A stretch of DNA of 64,000 bases, taken from the NCBI GenBank assembly GCA_963675135.1, contig OY776132.1:1674001-1738000 (forward strand). The letters are read 5' to 3'. The position numbers were made by a program, and so were the translations under genes. Shown one piece after another: positions 11,300 to 22,894 of the stretch (its first letter is position 1; each line of letters starts with the position of its first letter). This DNA comes from Galeopsis tetrahit (taxonomy: Eukaryota; Streptophyta; Magnoliopsida; Lamiales; Lamiaceae). A model generated the notes under the pieces. It saw nothing but the letters and a program-made list of their open reading frames with translations. It did not search any database and had not been told where the DNA came from.

Positions 11300-13600
11300 G
11301 TATAAATGCTAAAGTGTGTAGTCTCACCTAATACATGATCATGTTTAACACAAAACTCACCCTACCATCTAGTAGATGCGTAATGTGCTCATGGTACGTA
11401 ATTAAGTAGGAGCAAAATTTTCAATTAAATACCACGAATTTACCATCTGGAAATGAGACTCATGATCATGGGTGTAATAACTAGAGTTGCGTTAAGTGGA
11501 AATTAAACTCAGGACGGGCGTGAGTCAAATATTCTGATACGATGGAAAAAATATCATCTCATCTAAAAGTAGAGACGGATACTGCATACTATTTGGGGTA
11601 CAACTGTACCTCAAAATTGAATTTAGTTTAATTTTTTTCATATGTGAAAATGAAGTAACTATTTGTATAAACGGCTAATAACCATATACGGAGTAACAAA
11701 TACTTGACAAACTAACTAGTAACTATTTGGGTTGGAATCTTGGTACACATCACGTAGTATAAATGTATGATTGATTCATTTGTACAGAGCTTGTTAGCTA
11801 ACTGCATTAAATGTACATATGATCGATTGATTAATTAATTTAGGCGTTTGTCTAATTGTACTCTAGTTAGGAGAATGGTTATTTCACATGAATTCAATAT
11901 AATAGAGACATGTTTTGTACGTATTTGTTATGCTTTTATTATAGATAGAGACATGTTTTCTATCTATTTTTCCAATATCAATTTGGTAATTTTTCTATTA
12001 AAGTGGACCGTAACGTCATAAGCTCTATTTGGCTAACATTAAAAAAAAAAAAAAACACTTTTTAAGAGATTGTGTACACGTACGGTCATGGCCTCATTCT
12101 CTCATACTACAAAATTACCCCTGAAATGTACTGCTAATAACCAATTTACGAAATTACGGGGCATAAATCAAAATTTTAATTAATTTTGGGGATGTTTTAC
12201 AAAAAATGTAAAAAATACTGGACATAAATAATTTACAGTACTAAAGGTGATTTAATAAAATTTAAATAACGAAACACAAATAAAAACTACAGCAATAGCT
12301 AGCATAGAATGAAACAACGTGCAATGATAAATAATTTGCACAATGGAGAATATGGTTTTAATTCCCTCAACTCAAACTTTAGAATTTATTATCTTCTGAA
12401 TTGAAGTTGAAACAAACAAACAAAGTAGAGAATGATTAATGAAAGAAATTTGAATTTTAATAAAAGTCAAACCTTAAAATCTATTATCATCTGAAATGAA
12501 TTTTTTTAATAGAAATAGTTAATAAAACAATTTTATTTTTTTTAAAATAAAAATTAGATAATGATTAATAAGACAAAATACATGTGGCTCCACCTGGACC
12601 ACCTTACTGATAGCATGTATGTATGACCACAATTTGAATAGCTAACATACATTAATATTGTACGAATTAAATTGATGAATGTAACTGAGTCCAGACAGAT
12701 TTGACCCAATGCCAAAGAGATAACCCAAAAAAGAGTGCACGCAACTGATAATTTAAGTAATTATATATATATATGAATGAACAACATGCAATCAATCAAT
12801 TACATGCATAAATAATTTTTTTTATTTTAATACTAAAAATATATGAGCTAGCTAACATTTTATTGGTATACCTTCTCGATTTAGTCTCTCAATATTAAAA
12901 AAATATTCAATTTTAACCCCTAGTTCGTTGAAAATTAAAACAATAATGTCATTTTGTCAAGCCATGTTTGGATATGGTTTATCATGCATGTATCTAGTCA
13001 TGCTGGCATTATTATTATATATAGTATGACATGCACATGCTCTCCCATATGTAACGTTGTCTTGTGTCACAATTAATTACACGTCTCTCCCCATAATATA
13101 TATCTACATGTTACAATTTTTGTCGGGTTCCCATAATTTTTAACCACATGTGATAAAAGCATAAGTGAAACGACGTCGGTTTGATGTCTCAGACAAAAAA
13201 TGGATGTAAATTAACCAATTTACTAAATTATGAAGCGCAAATTAATAAAAAAAATTTCCTCATCATTTTTTTTCATGTATTTACACTCACTCTAATTTAT
13301 ATATGTACGTACTATCGTAATAATTCATGAATAAATAAATTATTTTGTACATAAGATTAACAAAATTAATAACTAATGTTTCGTTGTATGTTTTAACCAT
13401 CAACTTAATAAACAACGCGAAAAAAAGTTCTAAAATTTAATCAAGATGACTCAAGAGTAATTAATTTTTAATTTAAAAGATATGATATATGTTGCAAAAT
13501 ATGACAGATAAATAATCAAATATATATGACTTATTTTAAAAATGGAAAAAAATTAGGTGCAGAGTCGCCAATTACTATATATATGTGTATAATCATGGGC
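11300..13600. other. AT-rich spacer without a recognisable gene
   Basis: No exon-like open frame or conserved motif was found. Around 12100-12240 and 13190-13270 are copies of a short dispersed word family (a stretch like CCAATTTACGAAATTA followed by an A/T run) that recurs near 14210-14390 and 35750-35950. The words near 12085-12130 resemble the region just upstream of the WS/DGAT start at 13590-13660, so part of this spacer may be a decayed duplicate promoter. Confidence 0.5.
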
Positions 13601-13658
13601 TCATTCACTCATGCATAAAACAAAATTATCGATGAAAATTAATACTAATAACAAAAAA

Positions 13659-16600
13659 ATGGCGAAAGAAGAAGAAGGAGAGCCAGCTAGCCCTGGTGCC
13701 CGAATGCTGCAAGCAAAAGAAGTAGATATGTGTATAATGGCAATGTTTGGTTTCAACACAACGATCGATCCCATTTTATACAAGAAGTGCATCGAGCAAA
13801 CTCTCCTCAAGCATCCTCGTTTCTCGTGCATCCTCGTAAGTCAAACAATTGTTTTGTGTAAACCAGTTTTACGGTACAATCGGTTTGCATTTCGTATTTA
13901 TTTTATATAATATTATAAGTTGTTTCATTAAATAATTGTGAAACAATTGCATAGTTAATCATGTTTACATATTTCTGACTATTTTTTTATTTCAGGTCTA
14001 ATTGCACTAAACTCACCAAAATAATACTCCCTCCGCCCCGGATTAACTTTCATACGTACTGTTCACCCCCTTTTTAAAAAATATTATAATAAATAGAATT
14101 TTGAGATATAATTTTATAAAAAAATAAATAAGTGAGTTGACTTGTGTATATGTATGTACGTACCATAAAAATAATGACATTAAATATAATATTTTAGATA
14201 TTGTATGGGTGAAGTTTCTAAAGGACCGAAAAAGTAGGTGTGAAAGTTTCTTTGGGACGTTTTTTAAAAAAAGTGAAAGTTACAAGACTGAAATTCATAC
14301 TTTCATGACTACAATTGAAAACATGTAAAGTTACAGGACTAAAGTTGGATCAGGCGTAAGTTATAGGACTAAAATTGATATTTTCTCTCGCAGAATGGAT
14401 AGGGAAAAATGGTTCATGTTTAATATGCAGAGTTTGACGAAAATACTACCTTCTTTAAAATTACATGTGACACACATCTAAAAAAATCGAAAGAAATTTA
14501 GCCTGAAAAATTAGTGCATCATACTTACTAATTACTCCAGACAGTGTGATAGCTCACGTGGTTAGAGCACCACTACCTAGGCTTTAGATCCTGGGTTCGA
14601 GTCATGGGGAGGGGATAAGGGATGGGTATTTAATGTAATTCAAAAAAAAAAAAAAACTTACTAATTACTCAAACATACATGTTTTTATTTGAACAAGGTG
14701 GAGAAGAAGGGGAAAAGTTGGTGGAAACGAACACACGTAGATCTCGACAACCACGTTTTTGTTCCGCATTTAGATCCTGATGAACTTGTCGAGGACTTCA
14801 CATCGAACCTGTCGAAAATACCACTGGATATGACAAAGCCACCCTGGGAGTTCCACATCCTCAATGTAAAAACATCAGACGCAAAGGCCACTGCCGTATT
14901 CAAACTTCATCATTCACTGGGAGATGGAGTGTCTCTCATGTCTGGGATGCTTGCGTGTTCTAGAAAAATATCTGATCCTGAGTCTTTGCCTGTTATACCC
15001 TTGTCTAAGAAACAAAAGCATGTTTCTGATAGAGGGTTTTTTGTCTTGGTTTGGACAATCCTTTTGGTTATTTTCTACACTTTGGTTGATATTGCAATGA
15101 ATATTGCTACGATTACGTTCTTCAAAGACGGAGGGACTCCGATTAAAGCAAGTGAAGGAGCCGAGCTTACTTATAAAAGATTCGTTCACCGGATTGTTAA
15201 TCTTGATGATGTTAAGCTTGTCAAGAGAGCCATGAATGTGGTATTTTCTAAAACCTAGCTTTATGAGTTTATATGACAATTAATTAATGCATGAATTGAA
15301 ATTAAAAACGAGTTATTTGATACTCGACTTGAGATATAAAACCTTGCTCGTGCTTGGTTCGATGTAGATATCAAACAAGCTCGAATGATATATTTATGTT
15401 TGGTAAAGTCTGAACCTCGGCTCCAGTTCGGCAAGTAAAATAATTTTTAAATGTCAAACAACTCGAGTTCGACTTGATCAATTGTTTAAATATCAAACGA
15501 GATCATACATAAAACTCAATATTTTATTTTGTTAAATATATATGGTTAATTTTGTACCAAAATTGACATTATATGGACCAAAAGGGGAAAAAGTAGAAAC
15601 ATTAATTAAAAAGGAGAAAAATCAAACCGAAACTTTTTATAGGGTGGTTTGATTTTTGTTAGTGATTTTCAATTTACTTTATGGCAAATACTTGTGTGTA
15701 CCAGTTACATACATGTAACTTGTCCTATTTAGTAGTACAATTTTCTAAATGTGTAAATGTTACTTATGAGTTATGAGTCTTATGACAAATGCAGTATAAT
15801 ATTAGTTTAAATAAAGTATAGTATTAGTTCAAATACAGTATAATATTAGCTCACATATTATATAGTATTAGTTCAAATATTAAATAGAAACAAGTTACAT
15901 ATATGTAATTGGTACACAAGAGTGCAACCCTTACTTTATATAGAATGTATAAACTTTTCCTAACATTGTTAAATATATGTTTGAAATTGTTGAAGAGCAT
16001 AAATGATGTTTTAGTTGGAGTCACCGAAGCTGGTCTCACTCGCTATATCAAAACAAGATACGGTGAATTATTTAATCGCCTTATTATTATTATTATTATT
16101 TTCAATTCTTGAAATAATTTATTTATATATATTGACCACCGAGCAGAAAAAGATGGAGAAAATATTATTGGTGGGAAAATCATAAAGAAACCACGACTTA
16201 GATCAACTGTCGCGTTTAACCTAAGACCAACACCAACAATTGAGGTAATTTCTTTCTCTTTTAATAATTAAGGGAATTTTTTTATCAGATACTAATTAAT
16301 TGTTTAATTAAATTAATACAGAATATTTTTGAGATGATGGAGAAGGGGGAGTTAAATGGCATGTGGGGAAATTCATTTGGCTTTCTTCTTCTTCCCTTCA
16401 CCATTTCTCCGCAAGACGATGTCTTAACTCACATTCGTCGAGCAAAATCGAACATGGATCGAAAGAAACTCTCACTCGGACACAAATTTTTTTCCATTGC
16501 AACCAAGATAGTAATGTCCTTGTTTGGAACCAAGGTACCATCTATATATAAGTGTAATGAGTGGAGTGTTGAGGGTAATTTTATAAATTTTTATGAATAA

Positions 16601-17883
16601 AGTAAAGTGAATGATTGGATTGAGGGTAAAAGTAATGACATTTTGTGTAAATATGTGAATATTGTGAGGGTGTGATTTATGAAAAAGTTTCCTTTTTGGG
16701 TTGTGCAAAAAATTGTGGGACGGACGAATAAGGAAAGACTGCAAACAATTATGGGACAGATGGAGTAAATAAAATTTGAATACTCTATTTTATTATTGTT
16801 TTAGTTATTTATATATATATTTTAAACTATTCAATTCGAAATTTTATGGAAAAAATTTGTATAATATTTTAAAATAATTGACATAAGACAATATGGATCT
16901 TATTGAGAAATGGAATATGAGTTAGAGTAGATTTTAAAAATTATATATTTATATTGGGCGTAAAATTGCAGGAAAAAAAGTTACCGTCCTCTTTTTATCA
17001 TAAATAAAGTTGCGGTTCTCTTTTTCTTATTTACATAAGTTTGGTCCGAAAAAATGAGACTCAATCAGCTCGAAATTGGGTTGATTGGGCTAATTATATG
17101 GCCCGAAATTGCCAAAAAAACTTAATTTTGTCAACACTTAAAGTTTCGGTCCTCTTTTTGCAAACCCTCGTATATATATTTGTCAGGGTAAATGACTCTA
17201 ATACCCTTGTTACAAAAAATGTTGACAGTCAGCAGCTAAGGTGCTGAGGGCAATGCTTCAGAATGCGACTTTCACTTTCTCGAACGTAGTGGGCCCACAA
17301 GATGAGGTCCTATTGTATGGACACCATTTAGCTTACATTGCACCTTCTCTCTATAATGTTCCGCAAGTAAGTCCAACCATACATATATATGTGTCATTTT
17401 AATTTAAGGCAAAAACTTGTGTGAGACCTGTCTCACAGATCTTTTTTCGTGAGACGGATCCCCTTTTTTTTTTTTAGATTTATTGTTTGTAAAAAAAAGT
17501 GACAATGTTTTTAACAAAAGTGACTATCACTTTTTTCTTAAACAACATCACTTTTTCCTCAAACATTATCACTTTTTACATAAGGGTTAGGGGAGACCCG
17601 TCTCACAGATCTCATTCCGTGACACGGTCTCACCCAAAACTAGCTCTTTATTTAATTATTTTTAATTTTCCAAATATTCAATTAATTATTTTTGATGCAG
17701 TCACTGATCGTCCATTACCAAAGCTATGCTGGGAAGCTTATAATTTCGATTGGTGTTGATGAAAAATTGATCCCAAATCCTCGTCAACTCTGCGATGATT
17801 TGGTCAACTCACGGGAGATGGCATATACAGCGCGAAATCAGCTTACGGAGGCCAAGAGCTGCCGGCTCGAACCCAACCCTTAG
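13659..17883 (+). CDS. WS/DGAT-like acyltransferase, C-terminus replaced by a LINE
   Basis: Seven exons: 13659-13835, 14698-15240, 15996-16062, 16147-16244, 16322-16534, 17241-17366 and 17701-17811. All join in frame and have GT/AG borders. The product resembles plant wax ester synthase/diacylglycerol acyltransferases (WSD family), which esterify fatty acyl-CoA to alcohols at the ER. The catalytic HHxxxDG motif is HHSLGDG near residue 129. Family blocks HPRFSCIL, NDVLVGVTEAGL, LRSTVAFNLRP, FSNVVGP and HYQSYAGK are present. A hydrophobic stretch lies at about 15045-15110. After CDDLVNS the frame enters a 5'-truncated LINE, gains 23 foreign residues and stops at 17883. The original tail (IKEAVIKTGLL...) survives beyond the LINE, ending at TGA 18621-18623. 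About 468 residues are predicted. Exon 6 could instead start at 17233, but only the 17241 acceptor keeps phase. Function may be reduced or lost. Confidence 0.78.
14026..14400. repeat. Stowaway-like end plus dispersed repeat
   Basis: Near 14026 the words ACTCCCTCCGCCCCGGATT resemble the terminal sequence of plant Stowaway-type elements. A dispersed family of short phrases (GTGAAAGTTACA-GGACT-like) follows to 14400. I see only one recognisable end, so the boundaries are uncertain. Confidence 0.4.
14538..14655 (+). mobile_element. tRNA-derived SINE, copy 1
   Basis: A 118-bp element contains an A-box-like TAGCTCACGTGG and a B-box-like GGTTCGAGTC, as in tRNA genes, and ends in a 14-base A run. 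The 15-base word ACTTACTAATTACTC precedes it (14523-14537) and follows it (14656-14670), a perfect target duplication. It sits in intron 1 of the WS/DGAT-like gene. Relatives lie at 55843 and 56017. Confidence 0.88.
17405..17642. repeat. Inverted-repeat element in WS/DGAT intron 6
   Basis: Both ends carry the phrase GTCTCACAGATCT next to GTGAGACGG or its complement, and the middle repeats ATCACTTTTT phrases. The layout suggests a small inverted-repeat transposon of about 240 bp. No clear target duplication was found. Confidence 0.5.
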
Positions 17884-18569
17884 CGGAAGATGCTCTATCG
17901 GCCTGTAGACTGATATGGAATAAAGCGACACCCACCAAGTACTCAGGTCTGGCTTGGAAGGTGATTAGGGGTCGGATCGCCACCCGACTGGAACTGCAAA
18001 AGAGGAGAATTCTTAGAGACGATGATGATTTATCCTGCCCTCTATGTGGCGCAGTAGAGGAATCCCACCAACATTTATTCTTCGACTGCCCTTTCTCGTA
18101 CACCATATGGGGGTTGCTCAAAAAATGGTTTAACATTAGCTCGCCTCTTCAACCATGGCCTGCAGCTCACTTTCTCCAATTCTGCGGCATCCTTGGATAT
18201 AAGCGCAAAAGGTACGTCTTAGAATGCATTTGGAGTATAACTGTTTGGTTCATTTGGGGCGCCCGAAACAGGAAGATATTCGCAGACGAAGATCCGAAAC
18301 CGGAGAGAATTTTCGATGAAATCAGAGCCAGAGCTTGGAATATTTTCTACCTACAGAAAGGCTGCTCGACAACAGCAACGTTTAACGACTGGTGTGCAAA
18401 TCCAAGACCCATTAGCATCTAGTAAAATGCAATGCCTTTTGTTAATTTTTGCCTGGTGTTCTCTGTTCCTCACTTTTTGAAGTGATTCTAAGATGTAACT
18501 CAACAAACTTCATTTTGAGTACTTCTGGTACTCTACTACATCAATAATAATCTTTTTCTTTTCAAAAAA
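17812..18569 (+). mobile_element. 5'-truncated LINE in WS/DGAT last exon
   Basis: The insert encodes, in one frame to 18420, the C-terminal part of a LINE ORF2. It includes a zf-RVT zinc motif (CPLCGAVEESHQHLFFDC) and WFIWGARN, followed by a 3' untranslated region ending in a short A run at 18563-18569. It is in the same subfamily as the copy at 26750-28060. It splits the final exon of the WS/DGAT-like gene between codons for CDDLVNS and IKEAV. No clear target duplication is visible. Confidence 0.85.
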
Positions 18570-18859
18570 ATTAAGGAAGCTGTAATAAAAACTGGGCTTC
18601 TCAATGATGGTCATAACGAGTGACAGAAATATTTATAAGATTAATATATATTGGAAGATATGTTTTTATATATGGCAAGTGTGTATGCATGTATAATTAA
18701 ATATTGGTTTTCAGCAAGATTTTATATATTATAGGTTTGCAAGGTATTATTGGCTTGATGTAATGATGTGTTTTCCAGTACTGTGTGTTAGTCTACATTA
18801 AATAAATCGTCTTTTGAAGTATTATTATGGTTAATTAATTCATTTAAAGTATTTGGTTG

Positions 18860-18996
18860 TCGTGAATTTCCGCGATTACGTGCAGCACAAGTTGACTCCT
18901 CGTAGTCAGCCTTGTATTTTTCTTGGCTATAGTAGTAGTACTCATAAGTGTTTTCAGTGTTTTGACCTTATCGCTTCCCACACTTTTTCCGGATGA
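18860..18996 (+). pseudogene. Copia integrase-tail fragment
   Basis: An open stretch encodes RDYVQHKLTPRSQPCIFLGYS followed by HKCFQCFDL. It matches the region just after the integrase core in copia polyproteins, usually KL.PRS..C.FLGYS...KGY. Nothing else of that element is recognisable nearby. Confidence 0.7.
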
Positions 18997-19264
18997 CAAG
19001 CTAGCTCCCTCTACAGGCTAATAGATGAATAGCGCCCCAACAGGTCTCCTTCGTAAAGTGATGCCCCTATTATTTCGAATGAGATCAACTATTTTAATCT
19101 TGGTGTTTCATACCATATTCCACTATATATAGATATATGATCGGTGGCGGGGTCGATCGGAAACAAAATGGTCTCTCCCCCACTATTTATGGGGCGGCGT
19201 TCTATCGGGAGCGGCGACAATCGTTTTATGAGGTCGAGCGACGCCAGGGGGTGAGTAGGTGGGG

Positions 19265-19835
19265 TTAAACAAGTCCCATATCGGAAAGACATTCATATAT
19301 GAAAAAAAGGGTGGATTAATATCTCAGTTGGTATGAAGCCTTTTGGGGAAACTCAAAAGCAAAGCCGTGAGGGTTTGGCAAACCTAAAGCGGACAATATC
19401 ATACCAAGTGGGAAATACGGAAGGGTCTATCCCGAAAAAATCCCGTTGTATGTGAAAAATTAGAGGCATGGTCGTAGAAGAATGTGATGTGGAGGAGTTT
19501 CCGGTGTCCAGCTGTAAAAAGACGGAACATGAGTAATCCTTGGAGAAACGACAGGGTCAGTGGACTAGGAACGATGACCTAGATAGAGACGGTCGTTTGA
19601 GGGGAGGGGAGGTGGTTTGAAGGGAAGGATTCTTGGGTTCAAACAAGTCCCACATCGGAAAGGCATTCACATCGAAAAGGCGTTGAAGGATCATGTGCTA
19701 TAAAAGGGTTGATTAGTATCTCCATTGGGGAAACTCAAAAGCAAAGCCATGAGAGTTTGACAAATCCAAAGCGGACAATATCATACCAAGTGGAAATACG
19801 GAAGGGTCCATCTCGGAAAAACCCTAACATAACTA
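19265..19835 (+). repeat. Two related LTR-like repeat units in tandem
   Basis: Unit 1 (about 19265-19440) and unit 2 (about 19636-19835) share four landmarks in the same order. These are AACAAGTCCCAYATCGGAAAG, GGGGAAACTCAAAAGCAAAG, AAGCGGACAATATCATACC and GAAATACGGAAGGGTC. Similar words occur in plant LTR regions. Unit 2 has a TATA-like GCTATAAAAGGG about 50 bases after the GTCCCACATCGG word. No coding sequence belongs to it, and the ends lack clear duplications. Confidence 0.55.
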
Positions 19836-20070
19836 TTTGATAAAAAGGAAAAGGTTGAAATTAAATTTATGAATATTGCAACATCATCACCAAATGAACT
19901 TGTGAGTGGCATGGAATTGCAATGGAGAAAAAGATGGATGTTCAACTATATACGTACCAATTAAATGCTCAATCAAAACATAGATCCAAAGAAAACATGC
20001 AAGCAAATCAAGAAAAGTAATACTAAGATAGCTAGTAGATCCATACATCATGAATACAAGAATTAGGTAG

Positions 20071-20730
20071 CTAGATTTGAGTTTTATTAAGCCACCTTCC
20101 GACTTCAAGATTGAGAAAAGCACCAAGACAAGCATAACGCACTTGCTCATGTGAGAGCTTCCCAGGGAAACTCCATTCAGTTTGATCCACAACTGGCTTC
20201 TCCACCTTCACCCCCAAAGTAATCCCAACCAATTCGCTCTGCTCCGCGTATTTCAGCTCGGGCCGCTTATACCGCTCCATTGCAACTTCACCCAAATCCA
20301 TCAACTGACTGATCTTGGGGTTAATCGAGAAGAATTCTCCCAACATCTTCATCTTCTCAACAATGTCGATGCCAAAGAAACCGTACCTTTCGTCCTCAAG
20401 GAAGCTTTTGAGGTTGGGGGGGCAATCGTCTTTTCTGCAAAGCACCAGCTGGAAGATGAGGCACCGTGTTCCATCGCACATCTGGAACGTCCCAATACGG
20501 GGCTTGGATTTGTCGTCGACGTATATCTCCACTTCCACGCCGATGAAGCAGCGGCTAGTATTATTACTGTCGTCTTCTTCGATGACCTTGATCCACTTTT
20601 TCACCGTTTCAGTGTCCTCTGTCACCGTCGTAGTGATGGTTCTGTCGATGATGGTAACGTCGTAGAGATGCTCCACCGCGTCTTCTATCTCGTAGTGCGC
20701 TGTAACATTGCTTTCTGACCCCTCCGCCAT
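20071..20730 (-). CDS. Werner-like 3'-5' exonuclease-fold protein, degenerate active site
   Basis: A single-exon frame of 219 residues from the ATG at 20730. An upstream in-frame ATG would add four residues; the later one starts like relatives (MAEGS...). It resembles small plant proteins with a DnaQ/WRN-type 3'-5' exonuclease fold. Visible family blocks are GVEVE (residues 64-68), TRCLIFQL, LKSFLEDERYGFFGIDI, a central LMDLGEVA and the C-terminal LSHEQVRYACLGAF. Active members use acidic residues in a DxE pair and a final Asp within YAC.DA. Here the first Asp is Glu (E66) and the last is Gly (YACLGAF), so metal-dependent nuclease activity is doubtful. A non-catalytic DNA/RNA-binding role is possible. 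The frame is fully open, which argues that it is still expressed. Confidence 0.72.
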   Translation of the reverse strand: MAEGSESNVTAHYEIEDAVEHLYDVTIIDRTITTTVTEDTETVKKWIKVIEEDDSNNTSRCFIGVEVEIYVDDKSKPRIGTFQMCDGTRCLIFQLVLCRKDDCPPNLKSFLEDERYGFFGIDIVEKMKMLGEFFSINPKISQLMDLGEVAMERYKRPELKYAEQSELVGITLGVKVEKPVVDQTEWSFPGKLSHEQVRYACLGAFLNLEVGRWLNKTQI

Positions 20731-20830
20731 TGAAACAAACAAAGCTTTGAGTACACAGAAACTGAACTAAACGGTTTCTAAACGAGATGAGGAAGGATAT
20801 GCAAATTGACACATATATATATATACACAC

Positions 20831-21532
20831 ACGCTAGTTTTTTGGATGAAAAGACACAAAACCCCTTTTAGTTGTAGAATAATAAGGGTAAAATCGTCAG
20901 TTTCCCCTAAAAATGAGTGTTTTTAATTATGTAATTGAAAAAGTTAAAACACACAAATAAAAAATTTAAAATATTAAAAGGCACATCTCACTAAATTCTT
21001 TACTCCACACTAAATCACTCAAAATATCCCTCATTTGTATATGTGTAAACTAAAAAATGAAGGGTGTATCAGTGTATTGGGGGTAAATATTTCCATTTAT
21101 GGAAGCGTAAATATTATGTTTGGACGGATAAAAAAGAAAATTAAATATATTAAGTTTGGACAAGTTCGCAAAATCCGCAGTGACATGGTGAGTTAAGAAG
21201 TCCTTCCTTCTTTGCTCACATCTCCAGGCCCATTACACTTCAAATCCATTAGAGCCAAACTTGCTCAACACTTCAGGCCCATTAGAATCAAAATTGCCCT
21301 ACACTCCAAGCCGGTTATGATCAATTCAGGTTCCTTTAAAAAACTCCTTTTATTTTAGCACAAGTCCAACATACATACAGACCCTTTCTTATGCTTTAAC
21401 TTTGGGCTGTTTATGGGTACTTCTGGTCCTCCAATTCTTTTTATATAAGATTTTTGCCTTCTTCCAAAAAAATAAAAAATAATATATAAGGTGTAACTGG
21501 ATATTATGTATACTCATCAGAAATCGATGAAT
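20831..21532. other. Spacer with no gene seen
   Basis: AT-rich sequence. Its right part (about 21420-21510) is the inverted counterpart of 47890-47990, downstream of the other six-cysteine peptide gene, so it belongs to the duplicated block. Confidence 0.5.
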
Positions 21533-21688
21533 GTTGTTCGTAGATGTTTACTACACTGTAATTTTGATAGGTGTTTTGGTTCTTTTGCTCAATCATTATT
21601 GTGTAATACGCTGAACTTCTGCTGTTAATCCGAGCACAGCTTGTTCTCGGATTAATTCTTAATAATATCTTTTCCTTTGAAAAAAATA
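21533..21688 (+). mobile_element. Short retroposed insert with 17-bp target duplication
   Basis: ATCAGAAATCGATGAAT occurs at 21516-21532 and 21689-21705, bracketing 156 bp that ends in an A-rich tail. The body resembles a LINE 3' untranslated end (a TTAATAATATCTTTT-type stretch before the tail). It is probably an extremely 5'-truncated LINE. Confidence 0.75.
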
Positions 21689-21941
21689 ATCAGAAATCGA
21701 TGAATCAATCTTTGCTATTTTTATTCAGCAAATTAAAAGATCAATCCTTGATGCCAAGCTAACAAGAACATTTAAACATATGATAAAGTAGGGAAATTGA
21801 TTATATAACAAAAACTAGAAATCAGTGAGCAAACAAACGCGGCAGGAAATTAAGCTGACTAATGCATGCGCCCCTTACTTTTTTTTTGAAGTCTCGGTAT
21901 CAAGACCAAGGACCGACAAATTCATGACATGTGCCCCTTAC

Positions 21942-22145
21942 TTAATGAGACATGCAGATCCGAACACAATCCGTGAAATCTGTATTGCATTGTTCAGAAG
22001 ACAGCTGCTGCATACATTTGGAGAGATTATTGTCGCATTCGTTTAAACAAGCATGTGGTTGAGCATGGACTGCTGCTTCAAAGATTAGTACAAATGCTAA
22101 CAAAATTGCTGCAACAATAAAACTTTTCATATTCAGCATTGCCAT
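21942..22145 (-). CDS. Small secreted six-cysteine peptide
   Basis: A 67-residue frame. Residues 1-28 form a signal peptide with a long hydrophobic core (SFIVAAILLAFVLIFEAAV) and an Ala-containing cleavage region (AVHA). The mature part has six cysteines in symmetric spacing: CX3C-X6-C-X8-C-X6-CX3C. The paralogue at 47006 has identical spacing but very different residues between the cysteines, which fits a disulfide-stabilised helical hairpin fold. Such peptides are usually extracellular; defence or signalling are possibilities, but I do not recognise the family. Its upstream region (about 22150-22560) aligns, inverted, with that of the paralogue, apart from an inserted short transposon. Confidence 0.72.
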   Translation of the reverse strand: MAMLNMKSFIVAAILLAFVLIFEAAVHAQPHACLNECDNNLSKCMQQLSSEQCNTDFTDCVRICMSH

Positions 22146-22363
22146 TGATTTGTTTCTCTCTTTTTAATGTATGTATATAAATAGCCTTTTGTGTTTTCTA
22201 GTCCTTATATAGAGGCCAATTAGCTAGATAAAGCCTTAATTTGCAAATGAATATTTAATTGTATATAACGTGCAATCAACGTATATGTAGGTTAGAAGAC
22301 TAAATCATTTCACATATATATTATTCTTCACTAATCAATTAATTACTAGTACATTTGCTAATT

Positions 22364-22500
22364 GGGTTGGTCTGCTATGGACTCGAGTGCATGTTATGCA
22401 CCCTAGTCCATGTTGCACTTTTCAGTTTTACTGACTTACACTTTTTGGTAAATGGTATTGCACTTTTCAATTATTATTTACTGACATACCAGACTTTACC
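22364..22500. mobile_element. Mutator-like MITE (short copy)
   Basis: A 137-bp insert flanked by the 9-base duplication TTGCTAATT (22355-22363 and 22501-22509). It shares the long arm sequence of the 233-bp hairpin element at 47557, including CACTCGAGT-type and GCACCCTAGTCCATG words. A 9-bp duplication with inverted ends points to the Mutator superfamily. It lies in the region upstream of the minus-strand peptide gene. Confidence 0.82.
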
Positions 22501-22894
22501 TTGCTAATTAAGTTGAAGATCTGTCCTAGATATTGAAGAGATTTTTATATTTGTTTTCAACGTACGCACATCTCAAAATATTAATTAGGCTTTTTTAATT
22601 CTTCCCCTAATTATAGGGTATTTTAATGTTAACCACCGGCCATAATATTTTAATTCGATTTTAGTCCTCACTTTTGCGTCCCTCAGTTGATTGGCTGGGT
22701 GCAGGTAACGCAGCCGATCAAGGGACGAAAATTAATGATATGATCTGTCATTAAAAGTCAAATTTCAGTCATTGACGGTCAATTTTCTTGACCACCAACA
22801 TAGAGGTGGAAGGGTCGAGTCAAGCCGAGATTGCAGGTATATAGTTATTAGCTAGACTCGAACTTGACTTGTTTCCTGTGATAGGTTTTTTTTG

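Noticed and set aside
14538..14655. A tRNA gene, because of clear A- and B-box-like words.
   Set aside because: No cloverleaf with paired acceptor stem could be drawn. The A tail and target duplications show a SINE.
20182..20718. A 178-codon plus-strand frame opposite the exonuclease-like gene.
   Set aside because: It is a shadow of the minus-strand gene. The minus frame matches family blocks, while the plus frame matches nothing.
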